A stretch of DNA of 29,313 nucleotides, from contig CALBTS010000167.1 of NCBI GenBank assembly GCA_937968035.1, positions 1 to 29,313 of the forward strand. Reading direction: 5' to 3'. The notes under the pieces are model-generated. The model was not told the origin of the DNA. It saw only the letters and a program-made list of their open reading frames with translations, and did not search any database. Below are positions 8,677-15,630 of the stretch, in pieces. The DNA is from an uncultured Methanomethylovorans sp. (lineage in GTDB: Archaea > Halobacteriota > Methanosarcinia > Methanosarcinales > Methanosarcinaceae). The translations under genes were made by a program, and so were the position numbers. Each line of letters begins with the position of its first letter. Position 1 is the stretch's first letter.

Positions 8677-8688
8677 TAAAAAACTGTA
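8677..8688 (-). terminator. T-tract terminator of the dihydrouridine synthase gene
   Basis: Immediately after the dus stop (8689-8691) the minus strand reads TACAGTTTTTTATTC, an oligo-T run that can end archaeal transcription. It abuts the palindrome that forms the distal por promoter, so the two units are packed closely. Confidence 0.45.
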
Positions 8689-9678
8689 TCAGTTACCATG
8701 GAAATCATTATTTGTAGCCTTGTCGGATAACTGCTCACACATGCTTTCCATAAGCTGAATTATCGATTTTTTTTCCCGTGTGCCGGAGATGCCCTGACGT
8801 ACATGTCGCCCACCTTTCATTCCCCGTGTGAACCATCGGGCATGTATCCTTATATCCACATGGTCTTCAAGGGCATACAACTCCAGCAATCTCACGTAAT
8901 CTTTGAAATCTGCAAGTCTCTGAGTACATTCATCAGTGGGTAGTTGTTCTCCGGTACGCAGGAAGTGAGCTATCTTCGTAAAAACATGTGGATCACCCAT
9001 TGCAGCCCTTCCTATCATCAAGGCATCACATCCTGTGTGCTCAAGCACCTGCTTTGCAGAAAGGCCGTCAACAATGTCACCATTTGCTATCACTGGAATT
9101 GAAAGCTCTTTTTTTATGATCCGGGCATATTCATGCTCAGCTTTTCCAGCATATTGCTGAGCCTGCGTTCTACCATGAACTGTAATGGCACTGGCGCCTG
9201 CTTCTTCTATTATTCTTGCGATATCAAGTGTTTTTTTCCTATCATGCAGCACTCTTATTTTAGCTGTTACAGGTGCCCCCACTTTTCCATATACAGCAGA
9301 TACTATTTCCCGTATCCTTTCAGGAAAATCCAGTAGCGCTGAACCGGATCCATCTTTTACAAGCACATTAGCAGGACATCCAAAATTGAGGTCTATTATA
9401 TCAGGTGAATACTTCTCTTCCACCATCCTTGCTGCAGTGGAAATGGTATCTGCAGAGTTTCCAAAGATCTGAATGGCAAAAGGTTTCTCTTCCTCTGAAC
9501 TAAGACCACGGTTTGTTGTTCTTATATTGCCGTGAAGTACAGCATCGGCACTGATCATCTCAGAGTATGTCATTGCAGCACCGTGTTTTTTGCAGAGCAT
9601 TCTGAAAGCTGGATTGGTTACATCTGCCATCGGTGCCAGGAACAAATACCCATCTATCTTTACATTTCCTATCTTCAT
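8689..9678 (-). CDS. tRNA-dihydrouridine synthase (DusB-like)
   Basis: The 329-residue protein is an FMN-dependent TIM barrel followed by a helical RNA-binding domain. Signatures are LAPMADVTNPAFRMLC (FMN phosphate/ring contacts), DLNFGCPA with the catalytic Cys101, SGSALL, TVHGRTQAQQYAG, and PVIANGDI followed by ALMIGRAAMGDP (phosphate binding). It reduces uridine to dihydrouridine in the D-loop region of tRNA using NAD(P)H. The C-terminal segment HARWFTRGMKGGRHVR fits the tRNA-binding helical domain. The ATG at 9678 has GGAG further upstream than ideal (about 11 bases). A TATA-like TTTTTATATC at about 9732-9741 on this strand is its likely promoter. Confidence 0.94.
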   Translation of the reverse strand: MKIGNVKIDGYLFLAPMADVTNPAFRMLCKKHGAAMTYSEMISADAVLHGNIRTTNRGLSSEEEKPFAIQIFGNSADTISTAARMVEEKYSPDIIDLNFGCPANVLVKDGSGSALLDFPERIREIVSAVYGKVGAPVTAKIRVLHDRKKTLDIARIIEEAGASAITVHGRTQAQQYAGKAEHEYARIIKKELSIPVIANGDIVDGLSAKQVLEHTGCDALMIGRAAMGDPHVFTKIAHFLRTGEQLPTDECTQRLADFKDYVRLLELYALEDHVDIRIHARWFTRGMKGGRHVRQGISGTREKKSIIQLMESMCEQLSDKATNNDFHGN

Positions 9679-10010
9679 TTTTCAGGTTACTCCGAAAAAG
9701 AGTCTTTTAATCCGCTATTCGTAGTATGATATAAAAAGAATGTCCAGAGAAAGAAAACTGTGATATGTTTACTTTCTTACAGAGGGATCAGTATTTCTCA
9801 TAGCCTTTCCTCAAACTTATCTAAAAGTATTGGATTTTATCTGTGGCACACACGCAAATAGTTTGTTACACCCCTACATATAAAATGTGCCGTTACAGTT
9901 ACATCTAGGTAATTTCCCAAAGACATTTTATTTAGAATGTATATTATTTATAACATCAATGAAGTGTGATTCACATTTCATAAAGGTCAATAAACAACAG
10001 CAGGTTAGGT
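9679..10010. other. 332-base divergent intergenic region with promoters for both sides
   Basis: No coding frame stands out. On the minus strand TTTTTATATC (about 9732-9741) should drive dus. On the plus strand two TATA-like elements are visible: ACATATAAAA (about 9878-9887) and TATTTATAA (9945-9953). The latter would start transcription near 9978, about 33 bases before the UPF0200 gene. I see no RNA gene or longer repeat here. Confidence 0.45.
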
Positions 10011-10553
10011 ATGACGAAGATATTAGCTTTTGTAGGGATGCCGGCTTCGGGCAAATCAGTAGCTGCATCGATCCTGGGAGAATCAGGTATCAAGGTCGTC
10101 AATATGGGTGATGTGATACGTGAAGAGGTTGTACGCAGAGGACTTGAGCCTACAGATATTAACGTAGGTGGCGTAGGAACTGACTTGCGTAACAAAGAGG
10201 GTAAAGATGCTGTAGCCAAACGCTGCATACCTAAGATACGAGCATCAGATTCAGATTTTCTTGTTGTGGATGGTGTGCGCAGCCTTGTGGAGGTCAATTG
10301 CTTCAAGGAGGCATTTGGTTCTGATTTTACTTTAGTTGCCATAGAAGCCCCGCTTGATACGAGGTTCGCAAGGGTGCAGGCCAGAAAAAGAAGTGATGAC
10401 ATGAAGGACATCGATGCCTTGCGTGTCAGGGATGATCGTGAGCTTGGCTGGGGCATGGGTGAAGCAATTGCTGCTGCTGATCTTGTTATTATGAACACGG
10501 GAACACTTGATGAATTCCGAAAAAAAGTGCTCGATATGGTGGGTCAGGCATGA
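10011..10553 (+). CDS. UPF0200-family P-loop nucleotide kinase-like protein
   Basis: The 180-residue protein opens with a Walker A loop, FVGMPASGKS, and continues with GDVIREEV and LVVDGVRS (Walker-B-like). The later KRSDDMKDIDALRVRDDRE segment resembles the LID region of nucleotide/dephospho-CoA kinases. Archaeal UPF0200 proteins are related to adenylate and dephospho-CoA kinases, but their substrate is not established as far as I know. The ATG is preceded by GGTTAGGT. The gene overlaps the next by four bases (ATGA), and both are normally found side by side in Euryarchaeota (recalled, not checked). Confidence 0.88.
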   Translation: MTKILAFVGMPASGKSVAASILGESGIKVVNMGDVIREEVVRRGLEPTDINVGGVGTDLRNKEGKDAVAKRCIPKIRASDSDFLVVDGVRSLVEVNCFKEAFGSDFTLVAIEAPLDTRFARVQARKRSDDMKDIDALRVRDDRELGWGMGEAIAAADLVIMNTGTLDEFRKKVLDMVGQA

Positions 10554-11008
10554 TAGAGGTTCAAGTTTCAGCCAGAGTTAACCCTACAGAAACCGAGGCG
10601 AAGGTCAGGACAGCGGTTCAAAGCATTTTTCCCCTGGCAGACCTCACTTATAATAAGACCGATGATACAGGATTATGTGGAATGGTTGAAGGAACCACTG
10701 GTCTTGAGGGACTCCTTCATTTTCATCATCTTTTAAGGGAAGAAGAAATTATAGACACTGCACGTACTCAGTTTGAGGTGGGCATGAGCAGGAATGCACC
10801 TTCCACATCTTTCAGGATAAGCAAATTTGTGGCTTTTGTGGGACGTCTTAATTTCCCGGCTGACGAAGAACCACTGGGCTCGCTACATGTAACAATAAGT
10901 GCAGGTTCATCTTTTGAACTCCAGAGGCTGATGGAATGGCTTGCCCCTCCCACTGAAAAGGGCAAGATACTTTTCGAACCGGATATAGAGGACGTGGAAA
11001 GTACATGA
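10550..11008 (+). CDS. UPF0201 (DUF54) putative RNA-binding protein
   Basis: The 152-residue protein starts MIEVQVSARVNPTETEAKVR, a typical UPF0201 N terminus. The family is an archaeal alpha/beta fold described as related to ribosomal-protein L5-like RNA-binding domains, with no proven role. No catalytic motif is evident. It is coupled by ATGA overlaps to the UPF0200 kinase-like gene upstream and the TIM-barrel gene downstream, so the three are made together. The C terminus is acidic (EPDIEDVEST). Confidence 0.88.
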   Translation: MIEVQVSARVNPTETEAKVRTAVQSIFPLADLTYNKTDDTGLCGMVEGTTGLEGLLHFHHLLREEEIIDTARTQFEVGMSRNAPSTSFRISKFVAFVGRLNFPADEEPLGSLHVTISAGSSFELQRLMEWLAPPTEKGKILFEPDIEDVEST

Positions 11009-11778
11009 AAGTAAGGAATCTGAGCTTTTCTTCCAGAGTAGAGACCGGGAATTCCTTTGTCTGGGTCTATCAGCTTGAGGACCTGGGATACACAGGCTGG
11101 GAGATCGTCCAGGAAGGCTTCCAGACCCTGCATAACGGTAATCTGGGCAAGGTGCGGGAGATCCGCGATACCACTGACCTGAAGATCACAATGCATCTGC
11201 CTTTTTCCGATATGAACCTGGCAGGTCTTAACGATGGGATACGTAATGAAGCATTAAGGCAGATGCACCGCTGCCTTGAACTTGGAAGTGGTATAGTGGA
11301 ACTGGCGGTGGTACACCCTGGTTACTTATCTCCCTATGGTTCACAGATGCCTGAAAAGGCATGGAGCACCCATATAGAGTCCATCCGGAATGTATGCGAC
11401 ACTGCTGCAGAGTACGGTATCACGATAGCTGTGGAGAACATGCCCGAAATGCCCAAGATATTCGGCAAATATCCTGATGAGATGCTCAGGACCCTTGAGG
11501 AAGTGAACAGGGACAATGTGGGCATGACCCTGGACGTAGGCCATGCAAATACAGTGGGAGTTGTGGATGAGTTCCTGGAAAAGTGCAAGGACCAGATCCT
11601 GCACATGCATATTCATGACAACCACGGAAAATCAGACGAACACCTGCCTCTGGGGCGGGGAACCGTGCAGTGGAAAAAGGTCATGGAAAGCCTTAAGGGC
11701 TACAATGGCAGGCTTGTAACTGAAATGGCAAGCCTTCAAGAAGGTGAAGAATGTCTTGCATATCTTCGGAATCTCTGA
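11005..11778 (+). CDS. Sugar-phosphate isomerase/epimerase-like TIM barrel (AP endonuclease 2 superfamily)
   Basis: The 257-residue protein has the metal-site motifs of the xylose isomerase-like/endonuclease IV fold: VVHPGYLSP (His), IAVENMPEM (Glu), TLDVGHAN (Asp and His), HMHIHDNHGKSDEHLPLGRG (His, Asp) and a final VTEM (Glu). The metal ligands all look intact, so it should be an active metalloenzyme. Candidate activities are sugar isomerisation/epimerisation or, less likely, AP-site cleavage; sequence alone does not choose. Its ATG overlaps the UPF0201 stop by four bases. It is the last gene of the operon and converges on the small RHH gene with a 22-base gap. Confidence 0.88.
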   Translation: MKVRNLSFSSRVETGNSFVWVYQLEDLGYTGWEIVQEGFQTLHNGNLGKVREIRDTTDLKITMHLPFSDMNLAGLNDGIRNEALRQMHRCLELGSGIVELAVVHPGYLSPYGSQMPEKAWSTHIESIRNVCDTAAEYGITIAVENMPEMPKIFGKYPDEMLRTLEEVNRDNVGMTLDVGHANTVGVVDEFLEKCKDQILHMHIHDNHGKSDEHLPLGRGTVQWKKVMESLKGYNGRLVTEMASLQEGEECLAYLRNL

Positions 11779-11800
11779 ATATCACAAGATCTCACTTTTT

Positions 11801-11971
11801 TCATTCTTTTACTCTGCCGTGCCTTTTATCGATCTCGTCCATCATGTCCAGCATCTTGCGGATAGCTGTCCTGATGGCATCTGACTGGTTAACGAATTTC
11901 TTGTCATCCCCCACGTGCCTGTTCAGGTCGTCCAGCAACTCCTGAGGGATCTCCACGCTTACTTTTGGCAT
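11801..11971 (-). CDS. Small ribbon-helix-helix DNA-binding protein
   Basis: A 56-codon gene on the minus strand starts at ATG 11971 and stops at TGA 11801. The product begins MPKVSVEIPQELLDDLNRHV, has a middle section QSDAIRTAIRKMLDMM, and ends in a basic tail. This is the beta-strand, helix, helix pattern of CopG/NikR-N/Arc repressors: VSVEIP is the DNA-reading strand and the SDAIRTAI helix is the second helix. GGTGA lies five bases before the ATG, a good archaeal ribosome binding site. Such proteins act as dimers. Its target is unknown; the neighbouring tRNA and the upstream AT-rich region are candidates for self-regulation. Confidence 0.85.
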   Translation of the reverse strand: MPKVSVEIPQELLDDLNRHVGDDKKFVNQSDAIRTAIRKMLDMMDEIDKRHGRVKE

Positions 11972-12083
11972 TAGGCTCACCTTGTGAATAAAGATAGTTC
12001 GTTGGATTTATGTGTTTTAAGGTTCTCACTCGAAGATCATAAAAACTAACAGAACAAGAATTATAATAAGTAAAAGAGATTGG

Positions 12084-12157
12084 CGAGCCGGAAGGGAGTT
12101 GAACCCCTGGCCTACGGATTAAGAGTCCGTCGCTCTGCCTGGCTAAGCTACCGGCCC
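12084..12157 (-). tRNA. tRNA-Lys (anticodon CUU)
   Basis: The minus strand folds as a full cloverleaf. The acceptor stem pairs GGGCCGG with CCGGCTC (one G-T pair). The anticodon stem is ACGGA/TCCGT around the loop CTCTTAA, so the anticodon is CTT (Lys). The T arm has GGTTCAACTCC with stems CAGGG... and CCCTT.... The CCA end is encoded at 12081-12083. No intron is seen. Confidence 0.95.
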
Positions 12158-12197
12158 ATCTTGTTTACTGACGTGATGCCTCCATACGTATTTGCTC

Positions 12198-12219
12198 AAT
12201 ATATACGTTTCGGTTTGAA
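12198..12219 (-). promoter_or_regulatory. BRE/TATA promoter of tRNA-Lys
   Basis: On the minus strand the sequence TTCAAACCGAAACG is followed by TATATATT (12198-12205), a strong archaeal BRE plus TATA box. It lies about 45 bases before the mature tRNA 5' end, implying a leader of roughly 20 bases. The 12-mer TTCAAACCGAAA recurs exactly in the distal por promoter. Confidence 0.65.
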
Positions 12220-12271
12220 TACCATCTCCTATCTATTGAAAGAATAGAATAATTATCAGTTGTAAAGGAGT

Positions 12272-14095
12272 TTATATATGCTTCACCACGCAGCTCTGCA
12301 ACCCCATGATCTCAACCATGTCACTGTTGTCGGGGCTATGCACGATCATCTGTCCTTTCTTCAGGTATGGGATACGCTTCTCATATTCTTTCTTGACCTT
12401 CAGTGCTCCGATGGCAGCATCATTTGTCAGGTTAAGGATGATGCGCGTATTGACCTGCTTGAACACCGTATCATCGATGTCCTGAGGGTCTTGGGTTATG
12501 AGGCACAATCCCAGCGCTTCTTTCCTGCCCTGCCGTGCGGCTTCTGCGAACTTGGACACTATCCTCCTGCTGTGCTCGCCGGAGGTGCTGGCAAGATACC
12601 TGTGGGCTTCGTCCAGTGCCAGGATAATAGGAGTCTCCTTAACAGCAGTTTCTCCAGGTGTGTTAAGTTTAGTACTTAACTTATTGTCCACTATTATCGT
12701 CATCAAAGTGAGAGTTATCAGGTCACGTATACGGCTGTTGCTTATGTACTCCGTAGGGAAAACACTAACCTGTCCGGGTCTTATTATCTCTTCCAGCATC
12801 TGGTCAATAGGCCTTGCGGGCTGGTCGAACACCCTGCTAAGAGATCTGTCCCTCACCCTGCGCACGATACCATCATAGGAAGCTTCATGGACCTTCCCGC
12901 TCTGCACATAGTTGTCCCGGGTCAGATCGTCACTGATGTGTTCCAGAAAGCGATCATACGTATGATCCCCGGCCTTTTTGAAGAAATCATCCAGCAGCAA
13001 TTCCACTCCCTGATACTGCAGGTCGGTCATGCCCACAGGCGCCATGAGCCAGGAATTATTCCTGACCATCTCGAAAGGTATGGTGAACTCCATCTGTTGT
13101 GCCCTTGAGCGGCCATTATATGACTGACCATCTACCTTCGCCACAAAGGTGCGGGTATTGATGCATCCTCCGAAATCAATTTTTTCGGACCTGAAACTGA
13201 ACGCATCATCTGCTGTAAGTTCAGGATTATCCTCTAACATCTGGGAATACTCGTCCTGAGGGTCAAGCACTACCAAACAGGGATTTTTTCTGGCACTTGT
13301 TCCCCTCACATTGTAGCGGTTCTCCTCTGCCATGAACTGCCTCAGTATATTCTTTGTGAGGAATGTTTTACCTGTTCCTGTGCTGCCACATACCAGCATG
13401 TGCCTGAACACAAGCGGATCACCCATTGAATAATCATTCCGCAGGTAATAGGGTACAGTAGGAGGTACTGCATGTGTCTTTACCACCTCACCCCCTACGC
13501 TGAGATGTCCCAGGAATAAGCCTTCTCCGGGAATGTTAAGTCCTGTCTGGATCTTTGTCTTGTCTTTAACAGGCAGTATGGGGGTGTTCGGTCGGGGTAT
13601 GCGGTCGCTCATACGTCGGGCCAGACCCTTACCTCTGGGATAAAGGATACATATGGGGTCAAGATAGGCCAGGAACTTGTAATCCACTTCATCTGTGGTA
13701 TTGGACCTGAGCATCCTGCGGGAATGGATCTCAGTGGCATCATCTACCACAAACTCCTGCTTGTACTGCATTTTCCATATCCTTGCGAACAGGTCTTCTT
13801 CAACATAAGGGACTATCACATATGTTCCCAGCCTCACATCCTTTCTTCTTTCCGTATTGATGTATCCGGTGATAGTTGCGCCGGATTCTGTTATCTCAAG
13901 AGGTTCTATACCGGTGGTTATGATCCCGAAAGCTTCGTCGGTGTTGTCCTCTGCGTACGGATGTTTTTCTGTAGTGACCATATATTCTTCGAAGCTGAAC
14001 CTCTCCCCAACAGTTGTTTCATCAGTCCCTTCAACGATCCTGCTGTCTCTTTTTTCTGAAGATACGTAGGCCAGTATATCTTTATCTATCTTCAT
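12272..14095 (-). CDS. herA: HerA-type hexameric DNA translocase/helicase
   Basis: The 607-residue protein has an N-terminal beta-rich HAS-barrel region (about 20-115) and a FtsK/HerA ATPase core. Walker A is GSTGTGKT (about 237-244) and Walker B is ILALDEAHRYL (about 490-500), followed by the ARQGRKEALGLCLITQDP segment typical of HerA. HerA hexamers pump DNA into NurA for 5'-end resection during double-strand break repair. An open frame reaches 14119, but ATG 14095 has GGTGA five bases upstream and gives an MKIDKDILAYV start. The start lies inside the last codons of nurA (14-base overlap), so the two are translationally coupled. Mre11 and Rad50 genes are not next to it. Confidence 0.93.
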   Translation of the reverse strand: MKIDKDILAYVSSEKRDSRIVEGTDETTVGERFSFEEYMVTTEKHPYAEDNTDEAFGIITTGIEPLEITESGATITGYINTERRKDVRLGTYVIVPYVEEDLFARIWKMQYKQEFVVDDATEIHSRRMLRSNTTDEVDYKFLAYLDPICILYPRGKGLARRMSDRIPRPNTPILPVKDKTKIQTGLNIPGEGLFLGHLSVGGEVVKTHAVPPTVPYYLRNDYSMGDPLVFRHMLVCGSTGTGKTFLTKNILRQFMAEENRYNVRGTSARKNPCLVVLDPQDEYSQMLEDNPELTADDAFSFRSEKIDFGGCINTRTFVAKVDGQSYNGRSRAQQMEFTIPFEMVRNNSWLMAPVGMTDLQYQGVELLLDDFFKKAGDHTYDRFLEHISDDLTRDNYVQSGKVHEASYDGIVRRVRDRSLSRVFDQPARPIDQMLEEIIRPGQVSVFPTEYISNSRIRDLITLTLMTIIVDNKLSTKLNTPGETAVKETPIILALDEAHRYLASTSGEHSRRIVSKFAEAARQGRKEALGLCLITQDPQDIDDTVFKQVNTRIILNLTNDAAIGALKVKKEYEKRIPYLKKGQMIVHSPDNSDMVEIMGLQSCVVKHI

Positions 14096-15365
14096 CGTAT
14101 TCACCCCATCTGGTCTCATTATAGGTGGTATCCACGCGGGAGTACCTGAACCTGTTGATTATTTGTTTTCTTTCCGATACCTGTATCTTTGCAATGGAGT
14201 CTGCTTTCTTCAGTGTGCCTGGTATCTCACTTAATGCGATATCATACAGTATTTTCCTTGTAATGATATCCCGCATCCCTTCATCCTGTGTAAGCCCGTA
14301 TGGAGCTTCTATCTTAAAGAGCAGGTTCTTTGAAGGGACATACACCACGAAGAATGTCAGTGAATAGTATTCATGTGGGTGCCTTGCCCTGAGCTTTTCC
14401 TTGACCAGAGGTGATGTGGTCCCAAGCATTCTCTCATAGAACTGGTTGGGCTGCATGAACCAGTTAGTGTAGGTTATATAGCGATCGCATCTCTTCTTTT
14501 CTTCCAGATATGGCGGAAAAGAAAGCAGGTTTTTGAAGAACTGTGCATCCATTAGCCAGGGGAGGTCTTTCATACCTTCTTTCCTAAGGGTCTGCATCAC
14601 CTGCATATCCTCAGGATTCTTCACGAAACCAATAAAGGGAAGCTTTTTGTCAATGTGATGGTCCACGATGTCTATGTAGTTTTGCAGTATACGCTCTGTA
14701 TGAGGGTCATAAAACAGCTGCACCTCTTCTGATCCAATCACCATCCAGTACATGAGATGTTTGGGATAGATCGGTCCATCCATGATGAAAAAGCCCCGGG
14801 GGTCAAGTTCGTCCTTCAACCACAGAATATGTTCGGATTCTGAAAGGTACAGGGCTATATCATGAACTATCCTGTCAATGCGCTTATTCAGCAAACCTGG
14901 TTGGATACGGATTATCTGGCTGCGGCTTGCTCCCTCATCTAATATTTCCCAATTAGCGGTGGTATCGATATGTACACTGTAACTGGGGGTATAAGTGGCA
15001 GCAACTATTGTTCTCCTGTTGTGCAGTTCCAGGTCAGTAGGTGTTGAGGCCATGGCACAATGACAGAAATCCACGTAAAGGCCATTATCAAAGGATCTTG
15101 TGGTTGTGCTCCCGCTGTCGCATGAATAGGTAACAGGAAAAGGGTCTTGGCTCAGAGCCATCTTCTCTATGCTTACTCTCCCTCTTTTGAGCCTTCCGAT
15201 GGCCTTAAGCACCACTTTTCCATCATGTTTCAGTTCCTTGAGCCTTTCCAGAATATCCATTACACCATCAGTTTCATCTTCTTCCAGATCATCCGGCTTC
15301 AGGCATCTGTCGATACGGTCTGCAAGTTCGGATAGTGCCTTTATGTGGACCGGTTCAAGGGTCAT
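14082..15365 (-). CDS. nurA: NurA-type 5'-3' nuclease
   Basis: The 427-residue protein starts MTLEPVHIKALSELADRI. It has the NurA-domain entry CDSGSTTTRSFDNGLYVDFC, with Asp83 as the likely first metal ligand, and a conserved C-terminal SLTFFVVYVPSKNLLFKIEAPYG. An open frame reaches 15431, but a TATA box (15391-15399) lies inside that extension, so transcription begins near 15369 and ATG 15365 is the start. NurA is a Mn-dependent nuclease (family knowledge) working with HerA. At 427 residues it is longer than crenarchaeal NurA (about 330), as I recall is common in methanogens. The gene is followed directly by herA with a 14-base overlap. Confidence 0.9.
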   Translation of the reverse strand: MTLEPVHIKALSELADRIDRCLKPDDLEEDETDGVMDILERLKELKHDGKVVLKAIGRLKRGRVSIEKMALSQDPFPVTYSCDSGSTTTRSFDNGLYVDFCHCAMASTPTDLELHNRRTIVAATYTPSYSVHIDTTANWEILDEGASRSQIIRIQPGLLNKRIDRIVHDIALYLSESEHILWLKDELDPRGFFIMDGPIYPKHLMYWMVIGSEEVQLFYDPHTERILQNYIDIVDHHIDKKLPFIGFVKNPEDMQVMQTLRKEGMKDLPWLMDAQFFKNLLSFPPYLEEKKRCDRYITYTNWFMQPNQFYERMLGTTSPLVKEKLRARHPHEYYSLTFFVVYVPSKNLLFKIEAPYGLTQDEGMRDIITRKILYDIALSEIPGTLKKADSIAKIQVSERKQIINRFRYSRVDTTYNETRWGEYDEDR

Positions 15366-15389
15366 GCAATACAATTGACACTGATGAGA

Positions 15390-15400
15390 GATATATATTG
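15390..15400 (-). promoter_or_regulatory. TATA box of nurA-herA, apparently leaderless
   Basis: The minus strand reads CAATATATATCTC with its centre near 15395, about 26-30 bases before the nurA ATG (15365). That is the normal TATA-to-start distance in archaea, so the mRNA probably begins at or within a few bases of the start codon. No ribosome binding site precedes this ATG, consistent with a leaderless message. Confidence 0.6.
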
Positions 15401-15508
15401 GGTTATGATAATAACATAACTTTATTTCCAAGCATTTAATGTTATATTCTACAGTTGCCCATTAACTCAACTAAACTTGCTTTATTATAAAGCAGATCTT
15501 TTTGAAAG

Positions 15509-15580
15509 GCTTAAATATAACCCCTGAGAAAATGTATGCAACCAACTTTATAGTCAATTAAGAAAGTAATATATTTATTA
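15509..15580 (+). promoter_or_regulatory. Candidate promoters of the sodium:solute symporter
   Basis: Two elements fit. GAAAGGCTTAAATATAACC (about 15502-15520) has a BRE-like GAAAGG and a TATA box, and would leave a leader of about 90 bases. TAATATATTTATTA (about 15568-15580) would leave about 25-30 bases. The sequence alone does not decide between them. Confidence 0.45.
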
Positions 15581-15630
15581 ATTATCGAAAAATTAAATCA
15601 ATTATAATAGATTAAAACGAGGTATCAATT

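Noticed and set aside
12084..12157. Integration site use of tRNA-Lys
   Set aside because: No integrase gene or repeated tRNA 3' end (att) was seen on either side.
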